DNA of 64,000 nucleotides from JAVWHP01 sp036639955 (lineage in GTDB: Bacteria > Bacillota_I > Bacilli_A > Erysipelotrichales > Erysipelotrichaceae). Of this stretch, positions 60,944 to 64,000 are shown piece by piece. Both the position numbers and the translations under genes were made by a program. The stretch spans positions 50,781 to 114,780 of the forward strand of contig JAVWHP010000004.1 in NCBI GenBank assembly GCA_036639955.1. The letters are read 5' to 3'. Numbering within the stretch: the first letter of the stretch is position 1; every line of letters starts with the position of its first letter. The notes below the pieces were generated by a model. It saw nothing but the letters and a program-made list of their open reading frames with translations. It searched no databases and was not told where the DNA came from.

Positions 60944-61561
60944 TTGGCTATAGATAAAGTTAATACAAATAAAGAATCATCTAATGTTCATAAAGAAGAG
61001 AAGAAAAAAGAGTTTGATAATACTTCTATTGAAATTTATTTAAAGAAGAAAAGAAATAGTAATAGAGCAAAGAAAGCTTATGAACAAAGTATAAGTTATT
61101 ATATTAGTAATGAAAGCAATAGACATAATAGTTTATATGTTAAAGGTAATAATGATAATAAAATTAAAAGTAAGATGTTAGGTAAAACATCATTTAATGA
61201 TGAAGATATATATGATGATGAAATAGATGATGAAGAAAAAATTAGCAATTATTATATTTGCTACAATAAAACAGCGATAGAAATATTATTATATGAAATA
61301 TATAATCATGGTTATATAATTAAAGAAGGCATAATAGATACTATAGTATTCAATGTAGATTTTAATAAATATATAAATATATTAAAGAACGAAGAAAAGA
61401 CAATTGTTGTAGAAGCTTATGGTTTATTTGATGGTATACAAAAGAATCAATATGAACTAAAAAGATTATTAGGAATACAAATAGGAAATAAGTTAGATAA
61501 TTGTTTAGAAAAACTTAGAACTAATGAAGGATTCAATAAATTATTAAAGTACTTTGATTGA
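60944..61561 (+). CDS. Protein with a C-terminal sigma-70 region-4-like segment
   Basis: 205 residues from a TTG (SD GGAGG). Residues 1-90 are lysine- and acid-rich and look disordered, including an EDIYDDEIDDEEK stretch. The end (AYGLFDGIQKNQYELKRLLG, then LDNCLEKLRTNEGF) follows the sigma-70 region 4 pattern of YGL-dG, a helix-turn-helix and a terminal LR-x-LR. Key DNA-contact residues of real sigma factors are not clearly kept. It may be a diverged sigma-like or anti-sigma-related regulator. The peptide deformylase gene follows at 18 bp. Confidence 0.5.
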   Translation: MAIDKVNTNKESSNVHKEEKKKEFDNTSIEIYLKKKRNSNRAKKAYEQSISYYISNESNRHNSLYVKGNNDNKIKSKMLGKTSFNDEDIYDDEIDDEEKISNYYICYNKTAIEILLYEIYNHGYIIKEGIIDTIVFNVDFNKYINILKNEEKTIVVEAYGLFDGIQKNQYELKRLLGIQIGNKLDNCLEKLRTNEGFNKLLKYFD

Positions 61562-61579
61562 TAGAAAGGATTGAATAAT

Positions 61580-61990
61580 ATGATTAAACCTATTATTAAA
61601 GATATAGAATTTTTAAAGATTAAAGCTAGTACTGTTAGTGAGGAAGACTTATACTTAATAGATGATTTAAAGGATACTTTGAAAGAACATTGTGATGGAT
61701 GTGTAGGTTTAGCAGCTAATATGATAGGAGTAAGTAAAGCTATTATTATAGTTGATATAGAAGGAGAGTATCTTATAATGGTTAATCCTATAATTATTAA
61801 AGAGAGTGAAGGATATAATACAGAAGAAGGATGTTTATCATTAGAAGGGAAACGTAGTACTAAACGTTATAATTATATTAAGGTAAAGTATAAAAATGAG
61901 AAAATGCAAGATAGGGTTAAAAGTTATAAAGGATTTAGTGCTCAGATTATTCAACATGAGATTGATCATTTGAATGGGATAATAATATAG
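61580..61990 (+). CDS. def: Peptide deformylase (short)
   Basis: 136 residues, ending right after the third metal motif (HEIDHLNGIII). Motif I is GLAANMIG with Asn instead of the usual Gln; motif II EEGCLSL and motif III HEIDH are intact. Removes the formyl group from nascent proteins. ATG 61580 has SD AAAGGA 9 nt upstream. The Q-to-N change at the catalytic glutamine position makes full activity uncertain. Confidence 0.87.
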   Translation: MIKPIIKDIEFLKIKASTVSEEDLYLIDDLKDTLKEHCDGCVGLAANMIGVSKAIIIVDIEGEYLIMVNPIIIKESEGYNTEEGCLSLEGKRSTKRYNYIKVKYKNEKMQDRVKSYKGFSAQIIQHEIDHLNGIII

Positions 61991-62018
61991 ATAAACAATA
62001 AGGAATAAAATTTAGTAT

Positions 62019-62050
62019 AAAAAGGATGTCACTAGATGACATCCTTTTGT
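62019..62050 (+). terminator. Terminator between def and trpS
   Basis: AAAAGGATGTCA-CTAGA-TGACATCCTTTT stem; A and T tracts could serve both strands. Confidence 0.85.
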
Positions 62051-62079
62051 TATAAATATTTAAATTTTAGGGGCAACTA

Positions 62080-63069
62080 CTATTTGAAGAGTTGGAAGCC
62101 TATTTTCTTTTGAACCTTAGCTAGTTTACGTTGAGCAATGATTGAGGCTTTAGATTTTCCTTCATTTAATACTTGCTCGATAACGTTGTTATCAAGGATA
62201 GTATGGTATTTAGATTGAAGATCGCTAAGAAGATCAAAGACTGCTGTAGCTACTTCTTTTTTAAAGTCACCATAACCGATTCCAGCGTAACGAGCAACGA
62301 TAGAATCTACTGGTTCAGTAGTGATAGAAGATAAGATGTTTAATAAATTTGAAATACCAGGTTGATTAATTGGGTCGAAAGCTACATTAGCTAAACTATC
62401 AGTAACAGCTGACATAATCTTTTTACGAGCAATATTAGGATCATCTAATAAACAAATACAACCCTTTTCGTCCTCGGCTGATTTAGACATTTTCTTAGTA
62501 GGGTTTTGAAGTGACATTATTTTGGCACCAACCTTATTAACTAGAGGCTCACAAACTGTGAATGTATCACCGTAACGATTATTAAATCTTTCAGCTAAAG
62601 TTCTAGTTAATTCAACATGTTGTTTTTGATCAACACCAACTGGAACATAATCAGCATCATATAATAAGATATCAGCAGCCATTAAAGATGGATAAGTAAA
62701 TAAACCAGCAGTAATATTAGCTTCATTCTTACTAGATTTATCTTTATATTGAGTCATTCTAGATAATTCACCCATGTATGAATGACAAGTAAGAATCCAA
62801 CCTAATTGGGCATGTTCATGAACATCAGATTGAAGGAAGATAGTAGCTCTTGTAGGATCTAAACCACAAGCTAAATATAAAGCAATAAGATCCTTAGTAT
62901 TTTGCTTAAGCTCTTTAGGGTCTTGCATTACAGTAATAGCATGAAGATTAGCAATAAAAATATACATCTCATAATCCTCTTGGTAATTAACAAATTGCTT
63001 GATTGCACCAATATAATTACCTAAGGTAAGTTTACCTGTAGGTTTAATACCACTTAACATTCTTTTCAT
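62080..63069 (-). CDS. trpS: Tryptophanyl-tRNA synthetase
   Basis: 329 residues, normal for bacterial TrpRS. Class I motifs: SGIKPTGKLTLGNYIG (HIGH-like) and KKMSKSAED (KMSKS). YDADYVPVGVDQKQHVELTR is the Trp/ATP pocket region. No tryptophan T-box is visible upstream. The SD AAAGGAG lies 34 nt from the start with an 8-bp hairpin between. Confidence 0.97.
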   Translation of the reverse strand: MKRMLSGIKPTGKLTLGNYIGAIKQFVNYQEDYEMYIFIANLHAITVMQDPKELKQNTKDLIALYLACGLDPTRATIFLQSDVHEHAQLGWILTCHSYMGELSRMTQYKDKSSKNEANITAGLFTYPSLMAADILLYDADYVPVGVDQKQHVELTRTLAERFNNRYGDTFTVCEPLVNKVGAKIMSLQNPTKKMSKSAEDEKGCICLLDDPNIARKKIMSAVTDSLANVAFDPINQPGISNLLNILSSITTEPVDSIVARYAGIGYGDFKKEVATAVFDLLSDLQSKYHTILDNNVIEQVLNEGKSKASIIAQRKLAKVQKKIGFQLFK

Positions 63070-63110
63070 TTTAATTATTGTATAAGTAATTGAACTTATA
63101 CAGCTCCTTT
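63070..63110 (-). promoter_or_regulatory. Hairpin-bridged ribosome-binding site of trpS
   Basis: On the minus strand: AAAGGAG (63110-63104), CT, then GTATAAGT-TCAATT-ACTTATAC (63101-63080), then 10 nt and ATG. Folding would shorten the SD-to-start gap from 34 to about 12 nt. No closer SD is seen. Confidence 0.6.
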
Positions 63111-63137
63111 CAATTAAATTTAAATAGTTTCCTATAT

Positions 63138-63167
63138 ATAATACTACTTATTAAAACCTAAAAGCAA
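63138..63167 (-). promoter_or_regulatory. trpS promoter
   Basis: Read on the minus strand: TTGCTT, 18 bp, TATTAT. Confidence 0.55.
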
Positions 63168-63260
63168 GTGAATGAAGATGAATAAATAAAAGTTATTAAA
63201 TTGGCTATTTTAATTCAGTGAAATCTATTATATAATGAATGAAGAAAAGGAGTGATAAAT

Positions 63261-63698
63261 ATGATTCTCTTATATACTTCACCTGGATGTGCTTCATGTA
63301 GGAAAGCTAAACAGTGGTTAAAAGATAATGAATTAGAATTTATAGAAAAAAATATATTTACTACTATTTTAAAAGAAGAAGAGATAAAATATTTGTTACA
63401 GCGATCTGAGAATGGTACTGAAGATATTATATCTACAAGATCTAAGGTGTTTCAAGAATTAGAAGTTAATATTAATGATTTACCTTTAAAAGAACTTGTT
63501 AATGTTATACAAAAGAATCCTTCTATAATGAAGAGACCTATAATACTAAATGAAAAAAGTTTTGTGGTTGGATATGATGATGATGAGATAACGGCTTTTA
63601 CGCCAAGTGCTTTAAGGGATATAGCTGCACATGCCTGTAATCCTGATTGTCAGATGTATGAAGTGTGTGGAAGTGTTAGGGAAGGTAAGGCTCAGTAG
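63261..63698 (+). CDS. spx: Spx-family redox regulator with a cysteine-rich tail
   Basis: 145 residues. ArsC fold with the CxxC switch GCASCRKAKQWL at residue 10 and the Spx-like RPIILNEKSFVVGYDDDEI. Typical Spx is about 131 residues. This one ends CNPDCQMYEVCGSV, adding three cysteines in place of the usual tail. Spx binds the RNA polymerase alpha subunit during thiol stress. ATG 63261 is 9 bp inside a longer GTG frame; SD is AAAGGAG. Confidence 0.87.
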   Translation: MILLYTSPGCASCRKAKQWLKDNELEFIEKNIFTTILKEEEIKYLLQRSENGTEDIISTRSKVFQELEVNINDLPLKELVNVIQKNPSIMKRPIILNEKSFVVGYDDDEITAFTPSALRDIAAHACNPDCQMYEVCGSVREGKAQ

Positions 63699-63711
63699 AG
63701 TCTTTTTTTAT
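63688..63711 (+). terminator. Terminator after spx
   Basis: Short stem GGCTC-AGTA-GAGTC overlapping the stop codon, followed by TTTTTTT. Confidence 0.7.
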
Positions 63712-63828
63712 TTATATATAGTATTATGGTTAACTAATATTGAAGATTGTATAATATTATGTGAGGTAATGTAAAAATTAAAAAAAATAAAATTAAAGGT
63801 GGTAATTAAAGAAAAAGTGAGGTATAAT

Positions 63829-63894
63829 ATGAGTCCAAGCAGTCGGCTTTGGCAGTTAATTAAGTGTTGGATGAGAAAATCAGAAAATAATTAA
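63829..63894 (+). CDS. Possible 21-residue ORF before the rRNA operon
   Basis: ATG at 63829 with GAGG 6 nt upstream; 21 codons then TAA. The peptide starts MSPSSRLWQLIKCW and is basic and amphipathic. No family recognised. It sits in a patch richer in G and C than its flanks. It may be chance. Confidence 0.3.
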   Translation: MSPSSRLWQLIKCWMRKSENN

Positions 63895-63902
63895 ATTAAT
63901 CG

Positions 63903-63931
63903 TTGACAAGCATAGTTATGTTTGGTATTAT
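63903..63931 (+). promoter_or_regulatory. rRNA operon promoter
   Basis: TTGACA, exactly 17 bp, TATTAT. Transcript start near 63938. The leader that follows confirms an rrn operon. Confidence 0.85.
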
Positions 63932-63937
63932 TAACAA

Positions 63938-64000
63938 GCGCTAATCGGCGCAGAAATAAGTTTGATCTTTGAAAACTGAATAGAATATACGAACGTCAAT
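63938..64000 (+). other. rRNA operon leader
   Basis: TTTGATCTTTGAAAACTGAATA at about 63960-63981 is the conserved box found just before rRNA genes in Firmicutes. The 16S gene should start just beyond the window. Confidence 0.8.

Noticed and set aside
63070..63250. Tryptophan T-box upstream of trpS
   Set aside because: No AAGGTGG-type T-box sequence and no terminator/antiterminator pair.
63823..63828. TATAAT as a second rRNA promoter
   Set aside because: The -35 position reads TGGTAA, a poor match, and the element overlaps the leader of a possible small ORF. Undecided, so not annotated.
1..64000. TGA read as tryptophan, as in mollicutes
   Set aside because: TGA ends real genes (for example at 14501-14503 and 61559-61561) and Trp residues in conserved motifs use TGG.
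1..64000. CRISPR array, prophage, transposase or restriction system
   Set aside because: No regularly spaced direct repeats, no cas, integrase, transposase or phage structural genes were seen. The window looks like core chromosome.

Overview
The window comes from the chromosome of a low-GC (roughly 30% by eye), Gram-positive-type bacterium using the standard bacterial code: TGA is a stop and Trp is TGG. Leucine T-box, lysine and yybP-ykoY riboswitches, an SD-rich mraZ-led cell-wall cluster, Spx, the SufCDSUB order and a type IV pilus locus with no outer-membrane secretin all point to a monoderm Firmicute, probably near Erysipelotrichales or a related deep Bacilli lineage. That placement is inference. 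Pyruvate:ferredoxin oxidoreductase and an NfnAB-type transhydrogenase indicate an anaerobic, ferredoxin-based metabolism. DapA, DapB, LysA and a MurE with a DNPR motif indicate meso-diaminopimelate peptidoglycan.

Layout. 1-420: end of an unidentified operon. 420-6100: T-box-controlled leuS, then a P-type cation ATPase behind a Mn2+-type riboswitch whose 3' side overlaps a terminator. 6140-9060 (minus): HD hydrolase, HIT protein, two PrsA-like foldases. 9190-14500: SUF Fe-S operon plus 5-formyl-THF cyclo-ligase. 14580-24200: type IV pilus locus (PilC, a PilM-PilN fusion, PilO-like, a large PilX-like protein, two prepilins, an inverted prepilin peptidase, PilB, PilT). 24290-28590: an MFS transporter and the lysine-riboswitch lysA-dapA-dapB operon. 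28640-34010: HAD phosphatase, C26 amidotransferase, a candidate small RNA upstream of a NUDIX gene, radical SAM YtqA, YgjP-like peptidase, DegV. 34220-41800: nfnAB, a FemAB-family ligase, a thioredoxin-like lipoprotein, tRNA-His, a second DegV, a DUF2207 protein. 41900-45470: a membrane protein and a 946-residue cysteine-rich repeat protein. 45600-51120: nifJ, tmcAL, yceD-rpmF. 51230-60830: mraZ-rsmH-ftsL-PBP-PBP-murE-mraY-murD. 60930-64000: a sigma-region-4-like protein, a short peptide deformylase, trpS, spx, and the promoter and leader of an rRNA operon that starts beyond the window.

The least expected signal is structural and lies inside genes. Many intact coding sequences carry long, near-perfect inverted repeats unrelated to one another in sequence. 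Three are perfect 30-bp palindromes (sufU, and twice in the HAD gene). Others are hairpins with 12-23 paired bases in murE, mraY, the FemAB gene, tmcAL, the MFS gene, the C26 gene, the HD gene and others. On a rough estimate the three 30-bp palindromes alone exceed chance by more than a thousandfold. Long genes such as leuS, nifJ, the pilus genes and the nfn genes look almost free of them.

Other points of interest: a small-RNA candidate with its own promoter and terminator, a three-way junction and C-rich loops; a hairpin sitting between the SD and the start codon of trpS; a terminator-like 16-bp hairpin that buries the SD of the second PBP gene; and the large cysteine-rich repeat protein with no signal peptide.
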